Notes: generated by a model from the letters alone, not told the origin. A DNA stretch of 52,777 nucleotides from an uncultured Terriglobales bacterium (GCA_955652395.1 CATPBJ010000102.1:1-52777); one strand, 5' to 3'. Numbered from the stretch's first letter, positions 17,038-26,284 are shown. Numbers and translations are program-made.

Positions 17038-18195
17038 ATGAAAACCGTCGTCAACACCATGCTTGACCCCACGCGCCGCTCCAATGATGCCAGAGAGTTT
17101 GAAAGCTCCCTTCGCCGCAGAATCGTCGGTCAGGACCAGGCCGTCGAGAAAGTGGTTGAAATCTATCAGATGTTTTTGGCAGGACTGAATCCTCCTGGCC
17201 GTCCGGTTGGAAATCTCCTGTTCCTCGGGCCCACCGGCTCGGGAAAAACCCGGGTAGTCGAAGCTATGGCCGAATCGCTGTTTGGCGACGCCCGCGCCTG
17301 CATTAAGATCGACTGCGCCGAATTTCAGCACTCGCATGAGATCGCCAAACTGATCGGCTCGCCTCCGGGATATCTGGGACATCGCGAAACGCATCCCTTG
17401 CTGACCCAGGAAGCGTTGAACCAGTGGCACAGCGAGACTCTCAAACTTTCGATTCTGCTGTTCGACGAAATCGAAAAGGCCTCCGACTCGCTCTGGCAAT
17501 TGCTGCTGGGCATTCTGGATAAAGCCACGTTGACCCTGGGCGACAATCGCCGCGTGGACCTGTCGCAATGCATCATCATCATGACCTCGAATCTCGGGGC
17601 CGGAGAGATGAGCCACATGGTCGATGGCGGCCTGGGGTTCGTGCAAAAAGCTACCCAAGTGGACGCGGCTTTCGATGACAAGATCAACCGCACCGCGGTC
17701 GACGCGGCCCGGCGCAAATTCAGCCCGGAATTCATGAACCGCATCGACAAGTCGGTCGTGTTCCGGACTTTGCGTTCGGAGCACTTGCAGCAGATCCTGG
17801 AAATCGAACTGGGCATGGTGCAGCAGCGAATCTTGATGGCATCGGCCGTGAACCAGTTTGTCTTCAGCTGCACGCCTAAAGTGAAGAGCTTTCTGCTGCA
17901 CGAGGGGACCGATCCGAAATATGGCGCACGACACTTGAAGCGCGCCATCGAGCGGCACATCGTGTTCCAGCTGGCCAACCTGGTCGCCACCGGACAGGTC
18001 AAGCTGGGGGACTTCATTCGCATCGACATGAGTCCCGAAGGCAAGCTCATGTTCGTCAAGGAAGCGGAGAATGCCATGGTTCCCATGTTGTTGGAACGTC
18101 ATGGCGCAGCCGCTGGTGCGCTTCCCATGGCCCGGCCAGCGCGAACCGTGGCCCGGCGCGAGTTCGGCGCCACCGGAACCTTGGACGGCAAGTAA
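17038..18195 (+). CDS. Single-ring Clp/Hsp100-type AAA+ ATPase
   Basis: The protein has 385 residues and corresponds to the second AAA+ ring (D2) plus C-terminal small domain of ClpB/ClpC, standing alone. It shows 'RIVGQDQAVEKVVEIYQMFL', Walker A 'GPTGSGKT' (about 64-71), the pore-loop region 'GSPPGYLGHRETHPLL', Walker B 'ILLFDEIEKA' (about 140-149), sensor 'IIIMTSNLGAGEM', the arginine-finger region 'RKFSPEFMNRIDKSVVF' and 'DPKYGARHLKRAIERHI'. There is no N-domain, D1 ring, ClpP tripeptide or zinc finger. The frame also allows a GTG start at 16942, but the conserved part begins after 17038. Its job is probably protein unfolding or remodelling; the partner is unknown. A strong terminator follows it. 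Confidence 0.85.
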   Translation: MKTVVNTMLDPTRRSNDAREFESSLRRRIVGQDQAVEKVVEIYQMFLAGLNPPGRPVGNLLFLGPTGSGKTRVVEAMAESLFGDARACIKIDCAEFQHSHEIAKLIGSPPGYLGHRETHPLLTQEALNQWHSETLKLSILLFDEIEKASDSLWQLLLGILDKATLTLGDNRRVDLSQCIIIMTSNLGAGEMSHMVDGGLGFVQKATQVDAAFDDKINRTAVDAARRKFSPEFMNRIDKSVVFRTLRSEHLQQILEIELGMVQQRILMASAVNQFVFSCTPKVKSFLLHEGTDPKYGARHLKRAIERHIVFQLANLVATGQVKLGDFIRIDMSPEGKLMFVKEAENAMVPMLLERHGAAAGALPMARPARTVARREFGATGTLDGK

Positions 18196-18216
18196 TTCTT
18201 CACCAATAGCTTAGAC

Positions 18217-18242
18217 GGTGCCGGGAAGCCGGCACCTTTTCC
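18217..18242 (+). terminator. Rho-independent terminator after the AAA+ gene
   Basis: GGTGCCGG (18217-18224), loop GAAG, CCGGCACC (18229-18236), then TTTTCC. The stem is perfect, and it lies 20 bp past the AAA+ stop codon. Confidence 0.92.
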
Positions 18243-18249
18243 TATTGGC

Positions 18250-18330
18250 GTAGGGGCAGAGCCTGCCCTGATCGAAGTCGAAGGGTGTCCTCACCTGCCC
18301 GGCGGAGCGCAGCTCCGCGATTTTCTTCAC
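18250..18330. repeat. Dispersed repeat cluster, family C plus a GGAGC hairpin
   Basis: GGGTGTCCTCACCTGCCCGG (18283-18302) repeats the sequence at 12639. GGAGCGCAGCTCC beside it is a small palindrome, like GAGCGCAGCTC near 35128. Further left, GGGGCAGAGCCTGCCCTGAT forms another hairpin. Nothing coding is visible between 18243 and the M48 gene start. Confidence 0.6.
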
Positions 18331-18492
18331 GCAGAGCCGAACCTGGTCTCGCGCTTCCACTGCCTTCCGGTCAGCTCCTCTCACAGTCCCAGGCGGACGT
18401 CTGGGCCTACGTCTTCTTCGTGTTACAACATTGAGCTTGCTCTGGCAGAAAACGGCAGGGCTCGGGCATCTGAAATAAGCATCAGAGGAACT

Positions 18493-19863
18493 ATGCGAAG
18501 CAATTTGGTCGCAGCCCGCATGGCAGTGCTGCTCGTCCTCTCGGTCATTCGACCTCACGTGCTCGAAGCCCGTGTCACGCCCTCGCATGGCTTCAACATG
18601 TTTTCCGCCCAGGAGGAACTTCAGGCCGGGCAGCAGTCGGCGGCCGAGGTCGTCAGACAGCTGCCGGTCCTTCCGGACACCGACCCGGTCGCGATTTATG
18701 TGCAGCGCCTGGGGCAGCAACTGGCGGCGCATGCTCCGGGAGAAAAGTGGCCGTACACCTTCCACGTCGTGAACCAGAAAGAGATCAATGCCTTTGCTCT
18801 TCCAGGCGGGCCGATCTTTGTGAATCTGGGGACGATCCAGGCCGCGGACAACGAAGCCGAACTGGCCGGCGTGATAGCGCATGAAATCTCCCATGTAGTG
18901 CAGCGGCATGGCACGCGAGCCGCCAGCAAACAGATGGCGGCACAACTCCCGCTGGCAATTTTGGGTGGGGTCATGGGACAGGGTGCGCTCTCGCAAATGG
19001 CCCAAATGGGGCTTTCGTTCGGCGTTGGCTCCTACTTTCTGAAGAACTCCCGGAAATCCGAATCCGAAGCTGACCTGCTCGGCACTGACATCATGTATGA
19101 CAGCGGCTTCAATCCTCGCGCCATGGCGGATTTCTTTACCAAGATTCAACAGGAAGGCGGCGCGCGCGGTCCCCAGTTCTTTAGCGACCACCCCGATCCC
19201 GGAAATCGCGCTCAGGGGGTCGCGGCGGAAGTCGCTACTTTGCCCCGAAAGACCAGCTATCGCAGTGATAGCGTTGAATTTCGCGACATCAAACAGCGGG
19301 TTTCCGGCATGAGGCCGCTTACCGCGCAACAGATCGCGGAACGCCAACCGGCTATGAATGCTTCTTCTGGCAGCGTGCAACCCGGCGGCAACCTGCGTAG
19401 TCTCAGCCATCGTGATTTTGTAATTTCTTATCCCGAGAACTGGCAAGTCTTCGGAGACCAGAACTCGGCCCTCACGATTGCCCCGCAAAGCGGGATCTCA
19501 CAGAACGCCGTTGCCTACGGGGTGATGATCAACACCTACCAGCCGGAAGATGAAAACGCCAGCCTCGACCAGGCCACACATGAACTGCTGGCATCGTTGC
19601 GCCAGTCCAATCCCGATCTGCGGCAGATTGGGCACGACGAGAACATCCGGCTGAACGGGGTTTCAGGAAAGTCCGTGGATCTGATCGGAACCTCTCCCCT
19701 GAGGGATCAGAGCGGACGCCCCAGCCAGGAGCGGGACTGGTTGGTCGCAGTCAGGCGCCGGGATGGCAGCCTGTTGTACGTAGTGTCGATTGCCCCAGAC
19801 CAGGATTTCGAGTCTCTGCGCCCGACATTCGAGCAGATGCTGAAGTCAATGCGGGTGCGATAA
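18493..19863 (+). CDS. Secreted M48 family zinc metalloprotease (BepA/LoiP-like)
   Basis: The protein has 456 residues. A signal peptide (to about 27) is followed by an M48 peptidase domain (about 40-240). The zinc site is 'HEISH' (130-134), and the third ligand lies in 'ESEAD' (190-194). The loop 'INAFALPGGPIFVNLGTI' is typical of the family. A second domain (about 295-456, 'HRDFVISYPENWQVF') looks like a beta-rich PsbP/DUF1795-like fold. Family members act in outer-membrane protein quality control. Unlike E. coli BepA there is no TPR tail. GAGG before ATG 18493 supports the start. Confidence 0.9.
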   Translation: MRSNLVAARMAVLLVLSVIRPHVLEARVTPSHGFNMFSAQEELQAGQQSAAEVVRQLPVLPDTDPVAIYVQRLGQQLAAHAPGEKWPYTFHVVNQKEINAFALPGGPIFVNLGTIQAADNEAELAGVIAHEISHVVQRHGTRAASKQMAAQLPLAILGGVMGQGALSQMAQMGLSFGVGSYFLKNSRKSESEADLLGTDIMYDSGFNPRAMADFFTKIQQEGGARGPQFFSDHPDPGNRAQGVAAEVATLPRKTSYRSDSVEFRDIKQRVSGMRPLTAQQIAERQPAMNASSGSVQPGGNLRSLSHRDFVISYPENWQVFGDQNSALTIAPQSGISQNAVAYGVMINTYQPEDENASLDQATHELLASLRQSNPDLRQIGHDENIRLNGVSGKSVDLIGTSPLRDQSGRPSQERDWLVAVRRRDGSLLYVVSIAPDQDFESLRPTFEQMLKSMRVR

Positions 19864-19906
19864 GGCGGGCGTCGGACTTCAGGGTCTCAGCATCGCAGCC
19901 CGGCAT

Positions 19907-20413
19907 TCAGTCGTGACCGACCCACTCGGTCTGCAGTCTCGGCGGTTGCATCAAGGTCTGCATCACCACGCAATACTGTTCCGTTTTCTCTCGCAATCCG
20001 CGTAGTTGTTCCGGCGTTGCCTTAGGCGCAGCAACATCGAAAAGAAGGTGAATGCTCTCAAAGCCGACCGGCAGGCCTTTTGATATGCCGAGGGTGCCTC
20101 GAAGATCCAAGTCTCCCTCCACGTTGACCTCGATGCGTTCGGTGGGTACGCCCATTGCCGCAGCCACCATCTGACAAGTGATCTGCGCGCAAGCCGCCAG
20201 AGCCCCCAGCAACAGATCGCCGGAACAAGCGCCAGTGCCGGCGCCTCCGACTCCCTGGTGGGCCTCGGCTTGGTAGATGGCACGTCCAATATCGACTGAG
20301 CATGCCACTGGAACTTCAGTCTGCCCCCCTTTCGCCCGGAGCGTGATTCGCGAGGCACTTGGGTCATTGCGGTAGTGCTCTTTCAGGGGTTTCTGTAGTG
20401 AACGAAGATCCAT
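19907..20413 (-). CDS. OsmC/Ohr family protein
   Basis: The protein has 168 residues and the OsmC fold. OsmC and Ohr proteins reduce organic hydroperoxides with a Cys pair. Here 'GACSGDLLLGALAACAQIT' supplies C63 and C75, the second lying in the usual 'ALAAC' helix. The spacing of the first Cys and an extra Cys (C80) put it nearer the YhfA-like OsmC group than Ohr, so the peroxidase role is tentative. It is cytoplasmic with no signal peptide. It is convergent with the M48 gene and divergent from the DUF4242 gene. Confidence 0.87.
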   Translation of the reverse strand: MDLRSLQKPLKEHYRNDPSASRITLRAKGGQTEVPVACSVDIGRAIYQAEAHQGVGGAGTGACSGDLLLGALAACAQITCQMVAAAMGVPTERIEVNVEGDLDLRGTLGISKGLPVGFESIHLLFDVAAPKATPEQLRGLREKTEQYCVVMQTLMQPPRLQTEWVGHD

Positions 20414-20543
20414 GGCAAACTCACTCTCCTAATTTTTGTCCATGCTTCTTTTGGTCATTTTGCGCTGGCCGGCGCAGGGTCGGGTCGGCTGTGTTGAAGC
20501 CCCTTCATCGGATTGCTAGTATATTCACGCATGAGGGGCGTAC

Positions 20544-20816
20544 ATGCCAAAATTCGTCATCGAACGCGAAATCCCGGGAGCCGGAAATCTATCCGATGCC
20601 CAAGTGCGGGAAGTCTCCCAAAAGTCGGTCCACGTTCTTAGCGGAATGGGTCCGGGGATACAGTGGCTCCATAGCTACATAACCGGCGACAAGGTGTACT
20701 GCGTTTACCTTGCTCCGGACGAGGCGACGATCCGGGAACACGCCAAGCGGGTGGGCATTCCTGCAAATCGGGTCTCGGCCGTGCGCCGACTCATCGACCC
20801 ATCGAGCGCGGAGTAA
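20544..20816 (+). CDS. DUF4242 family protein
   Basis: The protein has 90 residues with a ferredoxin-like alpha/beta pattern: 'PKFVIEREIPGAGNLSDAQV', 'GIQWLHSYITGDKVYCVYLA' and 'DEATIREHAKRVGIPANRVS'. It belongs to DUF4242, whose studied member SCO4226 of Streptomyces is a nickel-binding protein. Metal binding by this protein is inference. It is a single gene read outward from the shared spacer with osmC. Confidence 0.87.
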   Translation: MPKFVIEREIPGAGNLSDAQVREVSQKSVHVLSGMGPGIQWLHSYITGDKVYCVYLAPDEATIREHAKRVGIPANRVSAVRRLIDPSSAE

Positions 20817-20878
20817 ACGCGCGGAAGCAGCTTCCGGGCGAATCCAGATTTCCACCACCACCGGCGTCAGCCCGTGCG

Positions 20879-23800
20879 CTAATACGAGGAAGAAGCAGCC
20901 TCGGACATCAGCACCTCCTCAACCGCTTTCTCAACCGGCATGGCCCAACCTTCTAACCAGGCCGTCGCACCTACTGTGTTGCTCAGCGCTTGCCGCGCCG
21001 AGTCCAGACTGGCTTCCAGTTTGGCCTGTTCCGCCGGCGTAAGCGGAGCGCCGATGTTTTGGCGCAGCGCAGCAGCGGCCCCGGCCAGCCGCAGCGAACG
21101 CTCGGCATCGAGTTGAGCAGCTGCTGAGCACGCGAAACACTCCAGCAGGCGGGCAATTCCCCGTTTATGTTCCAGTTGCTGGAAATTTCTTATGCTTTCC
21201 CGGTACCGAGAATGCGCTGCGGGATAATCCCCCTCTGCCCTCGCCAAGCTTCCCAGATCAGCCAGCGTGCCCGCAATGCCCCAGCGGTCGCCGAGTTCCC
21301 GGAAAAGTGCCAGGCTCTGCTCGTACAACGTCCGCGCGGCTGCGGAGTCACCCTGATCGCGCGCGACATCTCCCTGGTAGTTGATCGACCAAGCGACTCC
21401 GGTGCGATCTCCCAGTCCTTGGAAGATCGAGAGGCACTCCGCGTATAGCGAGCGTGCGCGGTCATGGTCGCCTTGCAATTTGAACACATTCGCCAGGTTA
21501 CTGAGAGAACGAGCCACAGCCTGACGGTCCCCCAATTCTCTCCACAGCCCCAGGCTCTCTTCGAACAGAGAGCGCGCCACCGCAATCTCACCCCGGCCGC
21601 GAGAAACGACCGCCAGAGCGTTTAGCGAGACCGCGACGCCACGCTGATCGTGCAACTGACGCGCGATCTCGAGACTCTGCCTGTGGAGCGCATCCGCCGA
21701 GGCGTAATCTCCCTGCACTTCTGCGAGTACGCCCGCGCCAAAAAACGCGCGTGCTCCCGCTTTCGTGGCTCCGGCCGCGCCTGCGAATTTCAGCAGCTTG
21801 TCCAGCCTGTCCCTGCCTTCGGTGAGATACTCACCCGCCTCCCAAAAGCGAAACAGGGCAGCGCCAAGACGCAGGCCCCAATCCACATCCCCGGTTTCTG
21901 TCAGCCACTCGAGGGCCGCGCGAAAATTGTCATGTTCGATGGTGAAGCGTTCCAGCCATCCTCCTTCCGTGCTGCTCTCCTCTGTGGTCTCCTCCTCCGC
22001 CAGGACCAGAAAGTAGGCGGCATGGGCGCGCTTCGATGCGGCCTGTTCCCCGCTTGCCACCAGCTTTTCCAGAGCGTACTCGCGAATGGTGTGCAGCATC
22101 ACGAAGCGGGACTCTCCCTTCACCGGCTCGACCTGCTGCATCAGGCTTTTGTCCACCATGGATGCCATTCCGTCGAGCAAGTCCAGGCCTAGATCACCCC
22201 TGGTGTCGCACACAGCTTCCACGCCTTCCAGTGTGCATCCACCCACGAACACCGACAGTCTTCGGAAAAGCTTCTGCTCGGCAGCGTTCAGCAGATCATA
22301 GCTCCAATCGATGGCTGCGCGCAGGGTCTGCTGCCGCAGTGGGAGGTCTCGGGCTCCACCCGTCAACAGTTGCAACCGGCTTTCAAGGCGTGTCCGCAGG
22401 GACGCAGGCGAAAGGACTTTGACCCGGGCGGCTGCGAGCTCAATCGCGAGAGGCAAGCCATCCAACCGGGAGCAAATCTCAGCGACGGCGGATGCGTTGT
22501 CAGGCGTAAGTTCAAAATCTGGTTTCGCAGCGATGGCTCGTTCCACGAACAGCGCGACCGCAGCGTACTGGGATAGGACGTCAATGGGAGGCAAGGAGCG
22601 CGCATCCGGCAGAGCAAGCGCCGGCACCGGAAATTCATGTTCTCCGTACACGCGCAGCGCGGCGCGACTGGTTACCAGGATTTTGAGGTTGGAATCCATG
22701 GCCAGGAGTTCGGCCACGGTCGGCGCCGCCTCAACCAGGTGCTCGAAATTGTCCAGCAGGATCAGCATGGGGGTGCGCACTGAATCCTGTAACTCTTTCT
22801 TGAGCATTTCGAGCGGCGGCTTACCTCCCGCTTCTCGGATCCCCAGCGTCTGAAGGATCATGGCAGCGATCAGGTCCGGATCGCTGACCGGAGAAAGCGG
22901 GACAAAATGAGTGCCTGCTGGAAAACACTCGACCAGGTCGCTTGCCACCTGCACCGCAAGACGTGTTTTGCCGATCCCGCCCGGACCCGTGACCGTGACC
23001 AGGCGCACATCTTGACGCAGCAAGAGTTCTTTGGCAGCGGCTACATCTTTCTGCCGCCCCACCAGGCCAGTCCGCGGCACAGGAAGATTGGTCGGTCGGA
23101 TCTCTACCTGCCTCGGCGGCCTCTCCGAGAAACGGTCGCGTATGGCTGCAAGTTCTCGCGCGAGCTCTCGGGTGGAGACATAACGCGTATCGGGCTCTTT
23201 GGCCAGGCAACGCTCGATAGCCCAACACAGAGGAGCGGGGGCGTTGGGGTTTTGCACAGCAACCGGTTCGGCCTGTTCCCGGAGAATGGCCACCACGGTC
23301 TCCGCTGCCGTATTTCTTTGAAAGGCGCGCCTGCCGGTTACCATCTCGTAGAGCACTAAGCCAAACGAAAACTGGTCTGACCGAAAATCCAGCCGACCGC
23401 CGCGGGCCTGCTCCGGTGACATGTATTCCAACGTTCCTAGAACCAGGCCTGCCCGGGTCTGGAACCCCAGCGTAGTGAACTTATCCGCACCCTCTCCACT
23501 GGGCGACACGAGCTTGGCCAGGCCAAAGTCGAGAATCTTGACGAATCCATCATCAGAGACCATCAGGTTCTCTGGCTTCAGGTCCCTGTGCGTGATGCCC
23601 GCTTCATGCGCCTTGGCCAGTCCCTCCGCAACCTGCGTCGCGATTTCAATGGTCTTTCGTATTGGCAGCAAGCCGGAACCGAGGAGCTCGCGCAGCGTCT
23701 TTCCCTCTACCAGTTCCATTGCAATGTAACGAGTGGAAGCGTCCTGTCCGAGTTCGTAGATGGTCACTATATTGGGGTGGTTGAGGGCGGAGGCCGAGCG

Positions 23801-23983
23801 CGCTTCCTGCTCGAAGCGGCGTAACCGGTCACTATCTAAGGACAATGCGGCGGGAAGAATTTTGATCGCTACACTGCGATCCAAGCGCGTATCCCGCGCC
23901 CCGTAGACCTCGCCCATCCCGCCCGCGCCAAGCGGAGCGGCGATTTCATAAGGCCCGAGTTTAGTGCCCGGAGCCAGAGTCAT
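20879..23983 (-). CDS. Ser/Thr protein kinase - STAND/NB-ARC ATPase - TPR regulator (PknK-like)
   Basis: The protein has 1034 residues. The N-terminal eukaryotic-type kinase (about 10-270) has the glycine loop 'GAGGMGEVYGA', VAIK lysine, 'HRDLKPEN' and 'DFGLAK'. Then comes a STAND-type NTPase (about 310-640) with P-loop 'GPGGIGKTRL', 'LLDNFEHLVEAAP' and 'DGLPLAIELAAARV'. A long TPR array follows (about 700-990), with the repeated theme 'R.LYEQSLALFRELGDR.G.A'. This is the kinase half of PknK/MalT-like sensors but without a LuxR DNA-binding end. There are no membrane segments, so it is probably a soluble signalling scaffold. The frame opens to a GTG at 24013, but a TATAAT lies between that GTG and ATG 23983, so the shorter start is preferred. 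The kinase looks active. Confidence 0.9.
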   Translation of the reverse strand: MTLAPGTKLGPYEIAAPLGAGGMGEVYGARDTRLDRSVAIKILPAALSLDSDRLRRFEQEARSASALNHPNIVTIYELGQDASTRYIAMELVEGKTLRELLGSGLLPIRKTIEIATQVAEGLAKAHEAGITHRDLKPENLMVSDDGFVKILDFGLAKLVSPSGEGADKFTTLGFQTRAGLVLGTLEYMSPEQARGGRLDFRSDQFSFGLVLYEMVTGRRAFQRNTAAETVVAILREQAEPVAVQNPNAPAPLCWAIERCLAKEPDTRYVSTRELARELAAIRDRFSERPPRQVEIRPTNLPVPRTGLVGRQKDVAAAKELLLRQDVRLVTVTGPGGIGKTRLAVQVASDLVECFPAGTHFVPLSPVSDPDLIAAMILQTLGIREAGGKPPLEMLKKELQDSVRTPMLILLDNFEHLVEAAPTVAELLAMDSNLKILVTSRAALRVYGEHEFPVPALALPDARSLPPIDVLSQYAAVALFVERAIAAKPDFELTPDNASAVAEICSRLDGLPLAIELAAARVKVLSPASLRTRLESRLQLLTGGARDLPLRQQTLRAAIDWSYDLLNAAEQKLFRRLSVFVGGCTLEGVEAVCDTRGDLGLDLLDGMASMVDKSLMQQVEPVKGESRFVMLHTIREYALEKLVASGEQAASKRAHAAYFLVLAEEETTEESSTEGGWLERFTIEHDNFRAALEWLTETGDVDWGLRLGAALFRFWEAGEYLTEGRDRLDKLLKFAGAAGATKAGARAFFGAGVLAEVQGDYASADALHRQSLEIARQLHDQRGVAVSLNALAVVSRGRGEIAVARSLFEESLGLWRELGDRQAVARSLSNLANVFKLQGDHDRARSLYAECLSIFQGLGDRTGVAWSINYQGDVARDQGDSAAARTLYEQSLALFRELGDRWGIAGTLADLGSLARAEGDYPAAHSRYRESIRNFQQLEHKRGIARLLECFACSAAAQLDAERSLRLAGAAAALRQNIGAPLTPAEQAKLEASLDSARQALSNTVGATAWLEGWAMPVEKAVEEVLMSEAASSSY

Positions 23984-23993
23984 GTTGGACAAG

Positions 23994-23999
23994 ATTATA
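23994..23999 (-). promoter_or_regulatory. -10 element with nearly leaderless start
   Basis: A perfect TATAAT on the minus strand ends 10 bases before the kinase ATG (23981-23983). Transcription would start about four bases before the ATG, giving a leaderless or near-leaderless mRNA, and there is no ribosome-binding site. The -35 region is poor. Confidence 0.45.
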
Positions 24000-24083
24000 A
24001 CTCTGGGGCCCACCGGCTTTCTTCAGTGGTCGCGTCCACGCATACCAGAAGTACAGCAGTCGGAGTCCGGGTCCGACGCCGCT

Positions 24084-24671
24084 CTACCCACCCTGCTTCA
24101 GGTCGGTGAGCACTTGGCGCGCGATTTCTTTCAGCGTCTCAAAAACTCCGGGACCCTGGAAGGCCACGGCTTCAATTAGGGGTTCGTTCTTTCGGCGAAG
24201 TTGTTTGGACAGGGCATCTACAGAGAGGACGTTCGGCAGATCGCGCTTGTTGAGTTGCAGCACGTACGGAATCTTGTTGAAGTCGTAGCCGTGTTCTTTG
24301 AGGTTGGCCATCAGGTTGTCGAGGGCTTCGACATTTGCGTCCATGCGCTCTTCCTGCGAGTCGGCGACGAAGACAAGGCCATCCACGCCGCGCAGAATCA
24401 GTTTGCGGCTGGCGTCATAGAACACCTGGCCGGGAACCGTGTATAGGTGGATGCGAGTCTTGAAGCCGCGGACAGAACCCAAATCGAGCGGCAGAAAATC
24501 GAAAAACAGGGTCCGTTCCGTCTCCGTGGCCAGCGAGATCATCTTGCCCTTCTGCTGCTCGGCGGTCTTCTGGTAGATGAACTGAAGATTCGTCGTCTTG
24601 CCGCCCAACCCGGCGCCGTAGTAAACGATCTTGCAGTTGATCTCGCGGGCTGCGAAGTTGATGAAACTCAA
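24084..24671 (-). CDS. mglA: MglA-type Ras-like GTPase
   Basis: The protein has 195 residues. MglA is a polarity switch that controls motility and the placing of type IV pili and other polar machines. G1 is '[10 protein letters not shown]' (19-28), G3 sits in the MglA-style '[15 protein letters not shown]', and G4 is 'LNKRDLP'. The opening '[16 protein letters not shown]' is typical. The third G1 residue is Gly where many MglAs have Cys or Ser. The start codon is TTG 24671 with GAGGGA ahead. No mglB gap-activating partner is adjacent. pilT is in the same window but 12 kb away. Confidence 0.93.
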   Translation of the reverse strand: MSFINFAAREINCKIVYYGAGLGGKTTNLQFIYQKTAEQQKGKMISLATETERTLFFDFLPLDLGSVRGFKTRIHLYTVPGQVFYDASRKLILRGVDGLVFVADSQEERMDANVEALDNLMANLKEHGYDFNKIPYVLQLNKRDLPNVLSVDALSKQLRRKNEPLIEAVAFQGPGVFETLKEIARQVLTDLKQGG

Positions 24672-24750
24672 GACTTCCCTCAGAACCGGTGGCGGCGCCC
24701 GTCTGGACGCAAACCTATCACCGGTTGAAATTTGGCTTGATGCTGCTGGT

Positions 24751-24775
24751 TTTATACCACACGGCCCAGTGTCAA
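24751..24775 (-). promoter_or_regulatory. Candidate mglA promoter with short spacer
   Basis: Exact TTGACA (24770-24775) and TATAAA (24751-24756) on the minus strand, about 80 bp upstream of the mglA start. The spacer is only 13 bp, too short for classical sigma-70, so one of the two hexamers may be chance or another sigma factor is used. Confidence 0.35.
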
Positions 24776-24958
24776 CGGCAGGTTACTCAGGTTACTTGGG
24801 GAACACCGTCCTGGTTCAGGACTCAATTTCTAAGGAGTTTTCCATGTAGGTCGTGGGAGCAAGAGCGATTTGAGATTGTCGATTCTAGGTGTCAGATTGA
24901 CAATAGCGGCCAGAGACGAGGTGAAAAATCTGCAATCCAAAATCCGCAATCTCCGGGG

Positions 24959-26284
24959 TCACCGCGCCAATCCAACTGGATAGTAGCCTTCCTTTGCGGT
25001 CACCTTCAGGTCGGGACGAGCCACGTGCACGTCGATTTCGCGGTGGGCGCTGCTGGGAGTCGCATGGGTGAGATAGCCCAGGGTGTAGAGGTTGCGCGCA
25101 TCCCCCAGGGTACGGGCATATGTGCTCTCGATGGCATCACGGGAAAACCCTGCGAGAATCTCGCCTCCGGTCGCATTGGCGTATTTGGGCAGAATGTCGC
25201 TGTAACCCAATCGCGACCCTGTGAGCGGCACATGCAGCTTCTGCAGCTGTCCGTATCCCGGGATGGCCGATCCCTCGACCGCGACGCCGTACACCAGAAT
25301 TCCTTGCGACAGCAGGAGCTTCAGAGTATCGCGGTAGCTGGCGTTGCTGCCGTATTCGCGTCCATCGCTGATGATGAAGATAACTTTCCGCCTGGCCCGG
25401 TCGCGTTTGCGCAGGTCCACAGCCGCGGCTACGATGGCGTCGTTCAGCACGTGGGACTCTTTGGGTGGGTTGATGGTCCGCGGCGCGCCGGCATCGATAG
25501 GGACGCCGTTGACAATCGGCCCCTGCGGCCCCATCGGCCCGCTGACCACGGGAGGCCCGTTATTTCTGCCAGTGACGGTCTTGAGGTTGTCCAGCGCCGC
25601 GGTCAATCTCCGGCCGACCGCCGCGAAGTCGGTCACCTTGGTTACGCTGCTGCTGTAGGTGTAGAGGGAGACTTCATCAAACTGACTGAACGCACCTTCC
25701 AGAGCCGAGAAGGTCTGGATGACCTTCTGAACCGCCACGTCCTGCATACCTGTGTCGAAGATCACGGCCGCCGAGAGAGCAAACGGATCGGTGGTAAAAA
25801 AATTCAGATTCTGCTTCTTTCCGTCCTCAAAAACCGAGAAATCTCTCGACAACAGCCCATTTACCAGACGCCCGGAGTCGTCCTGCACCCTGACTGGAAC
25901 CAGTACCTGGTTAACGTTGGTCACGATTTTGTACAGTTCCTCACTCCCGGGGCCCCGTTTCGCCGTGACGCTGCCCGCAGGCACAGTCGTCACCTTGGAT
26001 GAGGGCTCAGGAGAGACCCCGGGCGCATAAATTGGGTCTTCCGCGGGAGTGGAACTGGAGGGCGGCGCTTGATTCGGAGGCGGTGCCTCTTGAGAGGGAG
26101 GGGCCTGGTTCGGCGGTGCTTGGTCCGGCGGAACCTGGCTCGGTAGCGGCGCACTGGGAAAGGGCCGCGAGGCCGAAGGGGCATCCGGAATGCCCTGCTT
26201 CGGTTGTTCCTGCTGGGCGGCAATCGTCCCGGAAGACAGGCAAAGAGCCACCGCCACTGCAAGGGCCTTGGACGTTCTACCCAT
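24959..26284 (-). CDS. Secreted VWFA-related domain protein, Pro-rich
   Basis: The protein has 441 residues from ATG 26284, where a signal peptide begins ('ALAVAVALCLSSGTIAAQQ'). A Pro/Gln/Ser-rich linker (about 30-95, with repeats of 'PPNQAPP') leads to the acidobacterial 'VWFA-related' domain: 'VPVRVQDDSGRLVNGL' (Ig-like strand pair), 'DFSVFEDGKKQNL', then a von Willebrand A fold ('SAAVIFDTGM', 'KVIFIISDGREYGSN') and the usual end 'YTLGYL' to 'AKEGYYPV'. The MIDAS 'DxSxS' is replaced by 'DTGMQD', so metal-dependent binding is doubtful. The family is widespread in this phylum; its function is unknown. It is divergent from the next VWFA gene. Confidence 0.82.
   Translation of the reverse strand: MGRTSKALAVAVALCLSSGTIAAQQEQPKQGIPDAPSASRPFPSAPLPSQVPPDQAPPNQAPPSQEAPPPNQAPPSSSTPAEDPIYAPGVSPEPSSKVTTVPAGSVTAKRGPGSEELYKIVTNVNQVLVPVRVQDDSGRLVNGLLSRDFSVFEDGKKQNLNFFTTDPFALSAAVIFDTGMQDVAVQKVIQTFSALEGAFSQFDEVSLYTYSSSVTKVTDFAAVGRRLTAALDNLKTVTGRNNGPPVVSGPMGPQGPIVNGVPIDAGAPRTINPPKESHVLNDAIVAAAVDLRKRDRARRKVIFIISDGREYGSNASYRDTLKLLLSQGILVYGVAVEGSAIPGYGQLQKLHVPLTGSRLGYSDILPKYANATGGEILAGFSRDAIESTYARTLGDARNLYTLGYLTHATPSSAHREIDVHVARPDLKVTAKEGYYPVGLAR

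Noticed and set aside
16966-18102. Long antisense open frame (378 codons) opposite the AAA+ gene
   Set aside because: It mirrors a clearly conserved gene; high-GC codon bias leaves the opposite strand free of stops. Composition (many His, Gln, Phe) is not protein-like.
18211-19488. 425-codon antisense frame opposite the M48 protease gene
   Set aside because: The plus-strand gene has signal peptide, HEISH and a ribosome-binding site; the reverse has none.
24689-26002. 437-codon plus-strand frame opposite a VWFA-related gene
   Set aside because: Antisense shadow, no ribosome-binding site, no recognisable domain.
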